Positions 36,726 to 45,482 of a stretch of 64,000 nt of DNA are shown one piece after another. Origin of the DNA: Psychrobium sp. MM17-31 (lineage in GTDB: Bacteria; Pseudomonadota; Gammaproteobacteria; Enterobacterales; Psychrobiaceae); NCBI RefSeq assembly GCF_022347785.1, contig NZ_JAKRGA010000003.1:744001-808000 (forward strand), written 5' to 3'. A program made the translations under genes and the position numbers. The stretch's first letter is position 1. Every line of letters begins with the position of its first letter. The notes beneath the pieces were generated by a model. That model did no database searches and had not been told where the DNA came from. It worked only from the letters and a program-made list of their open reading frames with translations.

Positions 36726-38858
36726 ATGGAACACCAGCGACCGAAAATTTTGCTGGTCGATGACAGACCAGAGAACTTGTTTGCTCTTGAGCAAACGTTG
36801 AAGCCGCTCAATGCCTCACTTACCCGCGCGATGTCGGGAGAGGAAGCTTTGTCTCAAGTTCTACGTCAGCAATTTGCGTTAATATTAATGGACGTACAAA
36901 TGCCTGGTATGGATGGCTTTGAAGCCGTTAGCTTAATGCGGGACTATGACGACACCAAGAACGTGCCCGTCATTTTCGTTACGGCCATTTCCAAAGAACG
37001 TCAGTTTGTCGAACAAGGCTATGAATCAGGAGCGGTTGACTACTTATTTAAACCCATAGCACCAGGCGTTTTACTTAGTAAAGTCAAAGTATTTTTAGAG
37101 CTAGAAAAACAACGTATTGAGCTAGAAGAAGCTGTTAAGAAAAACCAGCAAATGGCAGCTCACAATGAAACCGTACTCGATTGTATTATCGAGGGTATTA
37201 TTTCTTTTAACAGTCAAGGACTTGTCGACTGGGCTAATCCGACAGCTTTGCGCTTGCTCGGCATGACATTGCCACAAATAGCCAAATCGCGCTTGTTTGA
37301 CTTATTCCATCTTGATCCAAACCAACCACCAATCGAATGGGATGACTTTGAGCAAACCAAAGCTAGTGGTGGCCACGCGCAGATCCGCAGCAGCGATCAT
37401 TTGCTCAAACGTCCTGACAAAACCACCTTTCCGGTGGAGTTTTCAATGTCTGGCTTTACGGAAAATATCCAAGATGGCGGTGTATTTTCATTCCAAGACA
37501 TCACAGAGCGTAAATGGGCAGAAAACGAACTTATTCGCTTAGCGCAAGAAGATTCTTTAACTCAATTACCTAACCGTGCCCTGTTCCACGAGTTTTTGCG
37601 CGTGAGCATTCAAGAGCGAATGCGCGATGACGGTAACCTAGCATTGTTGATGCTAGACATGGACGACTTTAAGCGCGTTAATGACACCTTAGGCCACGAC
37701 GTTGGTGATAAGTTATTGCAATCTGTCTCGGCGCGCCTCGAAGAGTGCTTACGCCAAGGTGATTTGGTGGCACGTTTAGGTGGAGATGAGTTCGGTATTA
37801 TCTTGCCTGTAATTCGCAAATCAGACGATGCTGGCCGCGTCGCCAACAAAATCTTAAAGTCTTTCGAAGAACCGCACCAACTTGGTAGCTACACGCTGAC
37901 CGTAGGGGCAAGTATCGGCATAAGTACGTATCCTGAAGGTGGTACCGACATGCAAGAGCTGATTAAATCAGCAGATACCGCTATGTATCACGCCAAGGGG
38001 CAAGGTCGAAATAACTTCCAATTCTTCTCCCGTGAGATGCAAGAACGTGTATTAGCCAAAGACACACTTGAAAAAGAGCTTATTGTCGCGCTCAAAGAAC
38101 GTCAGTTCATTAGTCATTATCAACCGAAAATAGCCGCCAATGGCGACTTAACTGGCTACGAAGCACTAGTTCGTTGGCAACATCCAACCCGTGGCCTAGT
38201 GTTCCCAGGCGATTTTATTGAACTGGTGGAAGAAACAGGACTAGTTGTCGAACTTGGTAAGCAAATGCTTGAGATGGCCTGTGAGCAAAACAAACGCTGG
38301 ATCGACGAAGGCGTCGTTGCGCCAAATACCACAGTAGCTGTTAACGTATCGGTTAGACAATTAAGCGAAAAATCTCTAGTTAACACTATTAAAGAAGTAT
38401 TAGACACAACAGGCTTAGCGCCGGAATGTTTAGAAGTTGAAATAACCGAATACACCATGATGAATGATGTTGAACATGCGATTATCGTGTTATCTCAGTT
38501 GCGTGAGCTTGGGGTGAAAGTCGCGATTGACGATTTCGGCACTGGCTATAGCTCCCTCACCTACTTGTCTAAGTTGCCGCTTAACACGCTAAAAGTTGAC
38601 CAGTACTTTGTGAACGGCATTGGTGAAGATCCCGGTGACGAGTCCATCGTAAAAGCGACTATTCACCTCGCGCACAGTCTTAATTTAGAAGTCACGGCCG
38701 AAGGTGTTGAAACTGACGATCAGCGCAAATTCCTGATTGAAAATAATGTAAATTATCTGCAAGGCTATTTCTTCTCAAAACCGCAAGGCGCGGAAAGTTT
38801 GCAGCAATGGATTTTAGAGAAAAACTTTGCTAATACACCAAAGACATCTCTCGTTTAA
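36726..38858 (+). CDS. Response regulator with REC-PAS-GGDEF-EAL (c-di-GMP turnover)
   Basis: A 710-residue cytoplasmic protein. Receiver (about 5-125; L-L-V-D-D-R, phospho-Asp in L-I-L-M-D-V-Q-M-P), PAS (about 145-265), GGDEF with A-R-L-G-G-D-E-F and I-site RQGD five residues before it, and EAL with Y-E-A-L-V-R-W, V-N-V-S-V-R-Q, E-I-T-E, I-D-D-F-G-T-G-Y and L-K-V-D. All key residues of both catalytic domains are present, so it may make or break c-di-GMP depending on the receiver. The hybrid kinase upstream is the likely phosphodonor. Start: ATG 36726 has AAGGAAG at ideal distance; the ATG at 36711 only precedes that site. Confidence 0.93.
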   Translation: MEHQRPKILLVDDRPENLFALEQTLKPLNASLTRAMSGEEALSQVLRQQFALILMDVQMPGMDGFEAVSLMRDYDDTKNVPVIFVTAISKERQFVEQGYESGAVDYLFKPIAPGVLLSKVKVFLELEKQRIELEEAVKKNQQMAAHNETVLDCIIEGIISFNSQGLVDWANPTALRLLGMTLPQIAKSRLFDLFHLDPNQPPIEWDDFEQTKASGGHAQIRSSDHLLKRPDKTTFPVEFSMSGFTENIQDGGVFSFQDITERKWAENELIRLAQEDSLTQLPNRALFHEFLRVSIQERMRDDGNLALLMLDMDDFKRVNDTLGHDVGDKLLQSVSARLEECLRQGDLVARLGGDEFGIILPVIRKSDDAGRVANKILKSFEEPHQLGSYTLTVGASIGISTYPEGGTDMQELIKSADTAMYHAKGQGRNNFQFFSREMQERVLAKDTLEKELIVALKERQFISHYQPKIAANGDLTGYEALVRWQHPTRGLVFPGDFIELVEETGLVVELGKQMLEMACEQNKRWIDEGVVAPNTTVAVNVSVRQLSEKSLVNTIKEVLDTTGLAPECLEVEITEYTMMNDVEHAIIVLSQLRELGVKVAIDDFGTGYSSLTYLSKLPLNTLKVDQYFVNGIGEDPGDESIVKATIHLAHSLNLEVTAEGVETDDQRKFLIENNVNYLQGYFFSKPQGAESLQQWILEKNFANTPKTSLV

Positions 38859-38874
38859 CGGTTAAACCAACAAT

Positions 38875-38916
38875 AAAAAAGGGCGTTTGAAATTTTTCAA
38901 AACGCCCTTTTCTTTT
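38875..38916. terminator. Bidirectional terminator between signalling operon and dsbA-like gene
   Basis: AAAAGGGCGTTT-GAA and TTCAAAACGCCCTTTT form a stem with one bulge, flanked by A-rich and T-rich tracts. It ends the c-di-GMP operon and the convergent thioredoxin-fold gene. Confidence 0.88.
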
Positions 38917-38927
38917 AGATTTTCTTA

Positions 38928-39611
38928 CTACGGATTTGTTAGTAAGTACTCAATTAAGTTGTCTAATTGTTGTTCTGGCGTAACTTCGTTTGCCTCAGCC
39001 CCGACTGGAATGTAGTTAATCATTACACGATATTTATCGTTAACGATTAAATCCGGCGTAAAGCGCACTTTATCGCTATTTGCCTTGTTAACCATTTCAC
39101 GCACACGCTCTAAGGTTGCTTCGCTATTCATTGTCTCTTTGAATTTAGCGGCATCAACACCTAAACCACTAAATAATTCAACAAGGTGACTGTAATCTCC
39201 TAAATATTTCTTTTGTTTGAAGTGACTATCGAACACCGCCTCAACAAAGCCTTCTTCAACATTTAACTCTTGAGCAGCCGCTACCCCAAAGGTCATCGCT
39301 TTGCCCCACTCAGGGCGCTGCTGTGGTAGGAAAATCACGTGAGAGCGCTTAAAATCAACGTCTTTGGCTAATGATTTTTTCATCGATTTAATTAAGGGCT
39401 CAGTGTTGTAACAATGGCCACAATACAGTGAAAAATGTTCAATGATTTGTGGTTTCGCCGACGGCGTATCACGAACTAACTCATAATCTTTACCCAGTTT
39501 AAAACTATGAGCTTTTTCTTGTCCTGCTTCTTTAGCTGAAGGCGAACAAGCAATAGCACCTGATAACAACACTAATAATGAGGTTGCTTTAACGACTTTC
39601 AAAAACGACAT
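38928..39611 (-). CDS. DsbA-family thiol:disulfide oxidoreductase, probably lipid-anchored
   Basis: A 227-residue periplasmic thioredoxin-fold protein. The redox motif is C-G-H-C within F-S-L-Y-C-G-H-C, and the cis-Pro loop is R-F-T-P-D. A-F-G-V-A-A-A-type helical insertion and length fit DsbA. The signal ends G-A-I-A-C-S-P-S, so it could be a lipoprotein, although Ala rather than Leu sits at the -3 lipobox position. Start ATG 39611 is preferred over the open frame to 39662 because AAGAGAAG precedes it and the signal peptide then begins properly. It introduces or shuffles disulfides in exported proteins such as the pilins or EndA. Confidence 0.85.
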   Translation of the reverse strand: MSFLKVVKATSLLVLLSGAIACSPSAKEAGQEKAHSFKLGKDYELVRDTPSAKPQIIEHFSLYCGHCYNTEPLIKSMKKSLAKDVDFKRSHVIFLPQQRPEWGKAMTFGVAAAQELNVEEGFVEAVFDSHFKQKKYLGDYSHLVELFSGLGVDAAKFKETMNSEATLERVREMVNKANSDKVRFTPDLIVNDKYRVMINYIPVGAEANEVTPEQQLDNLIEYLLTNP

Positions 39612-39775
39612 AACGCTTCTCTTTTTAATAATATCTCGCCGAATTCTACCCGCTAATAACATTGATTTACAAACAATTTAACTAATCAGAGCAGCGGCGG
39701 CTTTAAAATGTTGTATAGTAGCGACAATTTCGAAAACCCACTTCAACTTAGATTGAACACAAAAGAGTTAAATAA

Positions 39776-40975
39776 ATGATTATTAAGCCTAAAATTCGTG
39801 GTTTCATCTGTACAACCACTCACCCAACGGGTTGTGAAGCTAACATCTTAAAACAAATCGAATACACTAAAGCGCAGCCAAAATTAGAAGGCGCGCCAAA
39901 GAATGTATTAGTTATCGGTTCGTCAAGTGGTTACGGCATGCCTTCTCGTATCAGTGCAGCCTTTGGTGGCGGCGCTAACACCATTGGTGTTTTCTTTGAG
40001 AAAGAGCCGACAGAAAAGAAACCAGGTAGTGCAGGCTACTACAACGCAGCTGCTTTCGACAAAGCAGCGACAGACGCCGGTCTTTACGCAAAAAGCTTTA
40101 ACGGTGATGCATTCTCACACGAAGCGAAGCAAAAAGTTATCGATACGATTAAAGAAGACTTAGGTCAAATCGATTTAATCGTTTACTCACTTGCTGCGCC
40201 AGTTCGTAAACTGCCAGATAGCGGTGAAGTGATCCGCTCTTGTCTAAAACCAATTGGTGAGACTTACACCTCAACAGCTATCGATACTAATAAAGACACT
40301 ATTATCGAAGCCTCTGTTGAGCCAGCAACTGAGCAAGAAATCGAAGATACTATCACCGTAATGGGCGGCCAAGATTGGGAGCTATGGGTAAATACGCTAG
40401 CTGACGCAGGCGTATTAAGTGATGAATGTAAAACCGTTGCTTATAGCTACATCGGTACCGAAATCACGTGGCCAATCTATTGGGATGGCGCGCTAGGTAA
40501 AGCAAAAGAAGATTTAGATCGTGCAGCGGCGGCATTAAACGAGCGTTTAGGTCAAACTGGCGGTCAAGCCAACGTTGCCGTACTTAAGAGCGTAGTAACA
40601 CAAGCGAGCTCTGCAATTCCTGTGATGCCACTATACATCGCCATGGCCTTTAAGATCATGAAAGAGAAAGGCATTCACGAAGGCTGTATGGAGCAAGTTT
40701 TCCGTCTGTTTAGCACACAGCTATACAACGGTGGCCAAGCGCAAACTCTTGATGAGAGCAACCGCTTCCGTTTAGATGATTGGGAACTTCGCGACGACGT
40801 ACAGCAAGCCTGTCGTGACATCTGGCCACAAGTAACTACAGAGAATCTATTCGATTTAACAGATTACGCTGGCTACAAAAAAGAGTTCTTACAGTTATTC
40901 GGCTTTGAAGTTGACGGCGTAGACTACGACGCTGACGTTAGCCCACTAGTGGATTTCGACGTTAAAGCTATCTAG
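39776..40975 (+). CDS. fabV: FabV, trans-2-enoyl-ACP/CoA reductase
   Basis: A 399-residue single-domain short-chain dehydrogenase-type enoyl reductase that uses NADH to complete each elongation cycle of fatty acid synthesis. The N-terminus [12 protein letters not shown] and [11 protein letters not shown] dinucleotide loop are characteristic, and the Y-x8-K active site is [10 protein letters not shown] with Tyr235 and Lys244. This type is common in Vibrio and marine gammaproteobacteria and resists triclosan. It has its own promoter region and terminator, separate from the fab cluster at 49.7-55.5 kb. Confidence 0.96.
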   Translation: MIIKPKIRGFICTTTHPTGCEANILKQIEYTKAQPKLEGAPKNVLVIGSSSGYGMPSRISAAFGGGANTIGVFFEKEPTEKKPGSAGYYNAAAFDKAATDAGLYAKSFNGDAFSHEAKQKVIDTIKEDLGQIDLIVYSLAAPVRKLPDSGEVIRSCLKPIGETYTSTAIDTNKDTIIEASVEPATEQEIEDTITVMGGQDWELWVNTLADAGVLSDECKTVAYSYIGTEITWPIYWDGALGKAKEDLDRAAAALNERLGQTGGQANVAVLKSVVTQASSAIPVMPLYIAMAFKIMKEKGIHEGCMEQVFRLFSTQLYNGGQAQTLDESNRFRLDDWELRDDVQQACRDIWPQVTTENLFDLTDYAGYKKEFLQLFGFEVDGVDYDADVSPLVDFDVKAI

Positions 40976-40993
40976 TATTAACTTCATCGACAT

Positions 40994-41026
40994 AAAAACC
41001 TCGCCCAGTAATGCGCGAGGTTTTTT
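40994..41026 (+). terminator. Terminator after fabV
   Basis: AAAAACCTCGC (40994-41004) pairs with GCGAGGTTTTT (41015-41025) around a 10-base loop, ending in a six-T run. Confidence 0.88.
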
Positions 41027-41176
41027 ATTGTCAGTTAATCGTGACAGGGAGAGTTGACAGCACATCACCAACTTTTTGCAAAATTAGTCTTATTAATAGT
41101 ATTCACAGGTCACAATCTGCGTTAGATTAAGCTCAAATAAAAAGGCACAGTGCCATTGTCATATAGGAATATCATC

Positions 41177-42370
41177 ATGTTAGAGCAATTATCCCCACTA
41201 CCAGCGGATCCGATTTTAGGCTTATTGAAAGCCTACGGCGAAGACACTAATCCCAATAAAATCGATTTAGGTGTGGGTGTTTTTAAAGATGACAACGGCC
41301 ATACGCCAATCCTCGATTGTGTAAAAACTGCCGAGCGCCAGCGCACTGAGACTGAAACCTCAAAAATCTATATCGGCCCAACCGGTGAAGCGGCGTTTAA
41401 CGAGCACATGACGCAATTAATTTTTGGCAATCATCAAGCGCTAAGTGATAACCGTGCTCGCACCATTTCTACCCCGGGTGGTACCGGCTCACTGCGCGTT
41501 GCAGCTGAATTTATCAAAGCCTGCAAACCAAATGCGAAAATTTGGTTATCAAACCCAACGTGGGCAAATCACAACGGCCTATTTAGCGCAGCGGGCCTGA
41601 CGATTGAGTCTTACCCATATTACGATTATGAGACTAAATCACTCGACTTTGATGCCATGCTCACCACCTTAGCCGCTGTTCCTGCTGGCGATGTGGTATT
41701 ACTACACGCGTGTTGTCACAACCCAAGTGGCATGGACTTATCACAAGAGCAATGGCGTCAAGTGACTCATCTTGCAAAACAAAACGGTTTTACCCCGCTT
41801 ATCGACATGGCCTATCAAGGTTTTGGCTTAGGGTTAGATGAAGATGCGTTCGGTCCACGCCTGATGGCACAAGAGCTAGAAGAATTGTTATTGTGTAGTT
41901 CTTGCTCTAAAAACTTTGGTTTATACCGCGAGCGAATTGGCGGCTTTACCCTTATTGCCAAAGACGCGCCAACAGCTGATATCGCTTACTCGGTTGTATT
42001 GTCGGTAGTACGTAGTATCTATTCGATGCCACCTGCGCACGGTGCAGCAATTGTAAGCACTATTCTTGCCAGTGATGACTTAACTAACCAATGGCATGAT
42101 GAACTCGCCGTAATGCGTGAGCGCATTAGCAACAACCGCCAAATGCTAGTCGATGCGCTCGCTGATGAAGGTGTGACACGCGATTTTAGCTTTATCACTA
42201 AGCAGTCTGGCATGTTCTCTTTTCTCGGTATTACCCCTGAACAAGTTGCAACACTGATCAAGGATTACAGTATCTACATGGTTGATTCGAGCCGCATCTC
42301 AATCGCGGGTATTAGCAAAGACAACGTTAAATATCTCGCGCAATCTATCGCCAAGGTAATCGCCGAGTAA
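41177..42370 (+). CDS. Aromatic/aspartate aminotransferase (class I, PLP)
   Basis: A 397-residue transaminase of the AspC/TyrB group, exchanging amino groups between aspartate or aromatic amino acids and 2-oxoglutarate. Features: N-x-I-D-L-G-V-G-V-F-K-D, T-P-G-G-T-G-S-L-R, A-C-C-H-N-P-S-G-M-D, the PLP lysine Lys245 in S-C-S-K-N-F-G-L-Y-R-E-R and the closing Y-x-V-D-S-S-R-I-S. Start is ATG 41177 (MLEQLS); upstream codons to GTG 41150 are open but lack a ribosome site, whereas AGGA precedes the ATG. Substrate preference between Asp and aromatic acids cannot be settled by eye. Confidence 0.9.
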   Translation: MLEQLSPLPADPILGLLKAYGEDTNPNKIDLGVGVFKDDNGHTPILDCVKTAERQRTETETSKIYIGPTGEAAFNEHMTQLIFGNHQALSDNRARTISTPGGTGSLRVAAEFIKACKPNAKIWLSNPTWANHNGLFSAAGLTIESYPYYDYETKSLDFDAMLTTLAAVPAGDVVLLHACCHNPSGMDLSQEQWRQVTHLAKQNGFTPLIDMAYQGFGLGLDEDAFGPRLMAQELEELLLCSSCSKNFGLYRERIGGFTLIAKDAPTADIAYSVVLSVVRSIYSMPPAHGAAIVSTILASDDLTNQWHDELAVMRERISNNRQMLVDALADEGVTRDFSFITKQSGMFSFLGITPEQVATLIKDYSIYMVDSSRISIAGISKDNVKYLAQSIAKVIAE

Positions 42371-42393
42371 AACTTGACGCAGATCACACAACA

Positions 42394-42420
42394 GGCACTT
42401 TAATTCAAAGTGCCTTTTTT
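42394..42420 (+). terminator. Terminator after the aminotransferase
   Basis: GGCACTTT (42394-42401) and AAAGTGCC (42407-42414) enclose a 5-base loop, followed by TTTTTT. Confidence 0.9.
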
Positions 42421-42676
42421 ATTACTAATTAACCACTCAAATCAATAACACAAAACAAACAAACGCTTAACAAACAATCGAACATACGAATAAAGCAATC
42501 ACTTCAATTTTTCCGCAAAAAAAATCAGCAAAACTGAAATTGGCTACTACGCTTAGATCTAACAAAATTCAATGCGCAATATTCCATAGAAATTCAAGGA
42601 AATTGCGAAATTCAGAGATTTTAGCAGTACTGATGACTTTATTGACGCCATACATTCTCCTTAAAAAATAACCACT
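42421..42676 (+). other. Gene-free region upstream of the protease leader
   Basis: AT-rich DNA with no credible ORF. It must contain the promoter for the protease transcript. Because a terminator-like hairpin (42677-42722) follows, this stretch could also encode a small RNA or a long regulated leader. No specific promoter elements stood out with confidence. Confidence 0.4.
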
Positions 42677-42722
42677 GCCTTAGTGATTACATGCTTAATG
42701 CATAAACACTAGGGCTTTTTTT
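42677..42722 (+). terminator. Terminator-like hairpin in the protease leader (possible attenuator)
   Basis: GCCTTAGTG (42677-42685) pairs with CACTAGGGC (42707-42715) over nine positions with one G-U, with a smaller ATGC/GCAT hairpin in the loop, followed directly by seven T. It stands well after the aminotransferase terminator and about 145 bp before the protease ATG, so it would stop transcripts initiated in between unless anti-terminated. Confidence 0.6.
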
Positions 42723-42809
42723 GTTTTTTAATTTTATGTATGCATTTTGTTAACAACAGGACAAGTTGGATTTAACAATGAAACTTGTTCTCTCTAAAAA
42801 TAAAAACGA

Positions 42810-42846
42810 GGCACCGACTACTGGGAGAGACAGTAGCCTGAGTGCC
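42810..42846 (+). promoter_or_regulatory. Structured 5' leader hairpin next to the protease ribosome site
   Basis: A two-tier stem: GGCAC (42810-42814) with GTGCC (42842-42846), enclosing CTACTG (42818-42823) with CAGTAG (42831-42836) around the loop GGAGAGA. It ends four bases before the AAGGAA Shine-Dalgarno (42850-42855). A GGA in a hairpin loop close to the ribosome site is the kind of place CsrA/RsmA binds, which is inference. Confidence 0.55.
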
Positions 42847-42864
42847 AATAAGGAAATTAATAAT

Positions 42865-44691
42865 ATGTCTAGCAAATTATTAAAAACCTCGTTAGCGCTA
42901 ATTCCGTTAACGATTTCACTCAATCTTGCCGCCAAAGGTAAAGATCCCCTAGTCGGCCAGCAATGGCATTTAAAGAACAAAGGCCAAGCAGCTTTTTCTG
43001 CCTCAGGCGGTGTAAAAGGTAAAGATTTAAAAGCGCTCACAGCCCATAAAAAGGGATTCAAAGGCCAAGGCGTACAAGTTTCAGTAGTGGATACAGGCGT
43101 ACAGATTGACCACATTGACTTACGTGACAATGTTGTTGCTGGCTCACAAAATCTGGTTAATGGTGGTCTTTATCCCCTCGATTTAAATGGCCATGGTACA
43201 GCCGTAGCAGGGATCATTGCCGGTGTTGGTTACAACAACGAAGGGATACGCGGCGTTGCTCCTAAAGCCAGTCTCAATGGCTTTAACTTCCTCGAAGAGC
43301 AAAGTATGCAATCATTTTTAGATTCTCACGGTAAGAGTGAAGGCACCAAGAATACCAATGTTTTTAACCAAAGTTACGGTGGTTCAGACATTTTCCCGCG
43401 CGCCTATGATCTTGAAAATGATCTCGAGCTAGCGATGATTGAAGAAACTTACAAAGACGCTAGCATCAACAATGACAAAGGTCGCGGTGCCGCCTTTGTA
43501 AAATCAGCTGGTAATGGTTTCAACTTCTTTGGTTATGGCCCGTTTTTTATTCTTCCTGGCAACTACTTTACCGCAGCAGAAAATGGTGAAGTGAGAAATC
43601 AAGGCTTACCGATGGAGAATGCCAATGGTGAAATTAACGATGCTAACTTCTGGAATATCGTCGTTAGTGCGGTTAATGCCAATGGTAAACTTTCAAGCTA
43701 CTCGTCAGTAGGTGCAAACGTGTTTATGACGGCTACAGGTGGCGAGTTTGGCGAAGACGCTCCTGCAATGGTTACAACCGATTTGATGGGCTGTGCGGAA
43801 GGGTTTAATAACACTGATGAAGAGGCGACTAACACCCTACATGGCGGTACAGACATCGATCCAAACTGTAACTACACCAGTGTCATGAATGGTACTTCAT
43901 CTGCTGCTCCAAGCCTATCTGGTGCCATTGCAGCAGTTATGTCAGCCAACAAGAACATCACAGCACGTGATGCTAAACACATCTTGGCAAAGACTGCGAC
44001 CCAAGTAGACAAAAAGCATCCTGGTGTAACACTGCGTTTTAACGATGCAGATGGTAATCCAGTTGAATATCCAGCGGTTGACGGTTGGCAGAAAAATGCC
44101 GCAGGCATGAAATATCACACCTTCTATGGGTTTGGTATGCCAAACATCACTAAAGCGGTAAAAATGGCATCGAAAAAAGGCAAAAAAGCTTATAAAAAGC
44201 TGCCGAAGCTAAAAATTTCACCTTGGATGATCCGTAATACACATGATTTTATTCCAGATGCATCGGCGACGGGCGCTGAATCTGTTTATAAAGCTGACAT
44301 GCCAGAAAACTTCATCATTGAAGGGGTACAGGTCAAACTCGACATCGAGCACGCACGATTAAGTGACTTATCAATTGAGTTAATTTCACCATCTGGCACT
44401 CGCAGTGTATTAATGACTCCTCGCTCTGGTGCATTCTTAGGACAAAATGCAGTTGCAGAGCCAGATCCGGGCCTACGCGATCAGCTAATGCTTTCTACCA
44501 ATTTCTATGGCGAAAAAGCCCGAGGTAAGTGGAAACTTCGCGTCGTTGATACTGGCGGTGAAGGCGATGGTGATTGGATTTTATATGATAGACGAGATTT
44601 CTCTCGCACTACTATTTCGCCAGATAATAATGCTGAAGAAGGTGTGTTAACTGGTTGGTCAATTCGTTTCTTCGGTCATCAAGGAAAATAA
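42865..44691 (+). CDS. Secreted kexin-like S8 serine protease with P domain
   Basis: A 608-residue subtilase. The signal peptide ends near A-A-K-G, then the mature enzyme starts almost at once with D-P-L-V-G-Q-Q-W-H-L, so no N-terminal propeptide is present. Catalytic residues are Asp76 (V-V-D-T-G-V), His110 (N-G-H-G-T-A) and Ser345 (N-G-T-S-S-A-A-P), with oxyanion Asn217. The C-terminal P domain (about 455-605; L-S-D-L-S-I-E-L-I-S-P-S-G-T, W-K-L-R-V-V-D) is typical of kexin/proprotein convertase relatives. Start ATG 42865 has AAGGAA; the frame is open 33 codons upstream through the leader hairpin. The next gene is translationally coupled. Confidence 0.92.
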   Translation: MSSKLLKTSLALIPLTISLNLAAKGKDPLVGQQWHLKNKGQAAFSASGGVKGKDLKALTAHKKGFKGQGVQVSVVDTGVQIDHIDLRDNVVAGSQNLVNGGLYPLDLNGHGTAVAGIIAGVGYNNEGIRGVAPKASLNGFNFLEEQSMQSFLDSHGKSEGTKNTNVFNQSYGGSDIFPRAYDLENDLELAMIEETYKDASINNDKGRGAAFVKSAGNGFNFFGYGPFFILPGNYFTAAENGEVRNQGLPMENANGEINDANFWNIVVSAVNANGKLSSYSSVGANVFMTATGGEFGEDAPAMVTTDLMGCAEGFNNTDEEATNTLHGGTDIDPNCNYTSVMNGTSSAAPSLSGAIAAVMSANKNITARDAKHILAKTATQVDKKHPGVTLRFNDADGNPVEYPAVDGWQKNAAGMKYHTFYGFGMPNITKAVKMASKKGKKAYKKLPKLKISPWMIRNTHDFIPDASATGAESVYKADMPENFIIEGVQVKLDIEHARLSDLSIELISPSGTRSVLMTPRSGAFLGQNAVAEPDPGLRDQLMLSTNFYGEKARGKWKLRVVDTGGEGDGDWILYDRRDFSRTTISPDNNAEEGVLTGWSIRFFGHQGK

Positions 44692-44693
44692 TC

Positions 44694-45173
44694 ATGAAAA
44701 AATTAAGCCTATTAATTGCTAGTACAATGCTTTCAGCGACAGCATTAGCAGCTGACTTTGATTTACCGCCGTTGAAAGATCAAGCACAAATGTTTGTTGT
44801 CGGCACTGTGGAAATAGACGGCGTGAGTTATCAAAAGCTATCCCATAGCCAACTAGTTAATGATGCGCAAATTGCTACACGTTCGCTTAAAGCCTCACAA
44901 GGGCTCTTCGCTGGAGATATGGTTAAAAAAGGCAAACTCTCTTACGTTGAACGAGTAAGTGGCAGTTTTCTAATTTCTGGAAAAAATAGCGCGGAACTTA
45001 AACAAGCAGCTCAAGCACACGGTCTTACCGTAAAATACACTGTCAGCAACAAGGCGATTGTATTAGCACCAGAAGGCAAAGAACTCACTGCAATTTTGAA
45101 CGCCTTAAAGAGCGATTCACGCATTAACGTCGCAAAATTAGAGCGCGTTAGTCAGCGAATGCAGCCTGAATAA
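44694..45173 (+). CDS. Small secreted protein, putative external chaperone of the protease
   Basis: A 159-residue protein with a type I signal peptide (MKKLSLLIASTMLSATALAA). The mature part has two alpha/beta halves resembling a protease propeptide fold: M-F-V-V-G-T-V-E-I-D-G-V-S-Y and L-K-Q-A-A-Q-A-H-G-L-T-V-K-Y, ending in a polar tail Q-R-M-Q-P-E. It starts 2 bp after the protease stop, with AAGGAA inside the protease gene. In Aeromonas sobria the kexin-like ASP needs the downstream-encoded ORF2 protein to fold, and size and position agree here. Sequence homology to ORF2 is not established by eye, so the function is inference. Confidence 0.6.
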   Translation: MKKLSLLIASTMLSATALAADFDLPPLKDQAQMFVVGTVEIDGVSYQKLSHSQLVNDAQIATRSLKASQGLFAGDMVKKGKLSYVERVSGSFLISGKNSAELKQAAQAHGLTVKYTVSNKAIVLAPEGKELTAILNALKSDSRINVAKLERVSQRMQPE

Positions 45174-45228
45174 CAGTCATAGCCCAATATTATTAGAAGA
45201 ATCTAATAATCGCTAAATGAGCAACGAT

Positions 45229-45256
45229 AAAAACGCATCACAAGATGCGTTTTTTA
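45229..45256 (+). terminator. Terminator after protease partner gene
   Basis: AAAAACGCATC (45229-45239) and GATGCGTTTTT (45244-45254) around a 4-base loop, continuing into T and A. Confidence 0.9.
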
Positions 45257-45482
45257 TTAATTTTAGTAAACAGTTCTCTGCTAATCGCATCACAAAACGA
45301 ACATTTCCTCATACTACTAAAGTCTGAAATCTCAGCAATCAAACCGCGATCAATTGGCATACAAGCAATAGAAAGGTATTATTGAGAGCATCCAAGCTAA
45401 ACAAAAACTATAATAAAAGCATTGGAATTAAGAGCAGCTATCTCAAAGTCGTATCGTGAAAACTGCAGCCATCTAATTTTTG
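45257..45482 (+). other. Intergenic region upstream of the EAL gene
   Basis: No ORF or hairpin of note is visible. It must hold the promoter of the EAL protein gene; no clear Shine-Dalgarno precedes that gene. Confidence 0.4.

Noticed and set aside
41029-41046. TGTCA-N8-TGACA inverted repeat upstream of the aminotransferase, considered as a TyrR box
   Set aside because: The TyrR consensus is TGTAAA-N6-TTTACA; arm sequence and spacing do not fit, and there is no second copy.
42800-42864. c-di-GMP riboswitch upstream of the secreted protease
   Set aside because: The conserved A-C-G-C-A-A-A-G core and tetraloop receptor of the GEMM type are missing; the hairpin is simpler.
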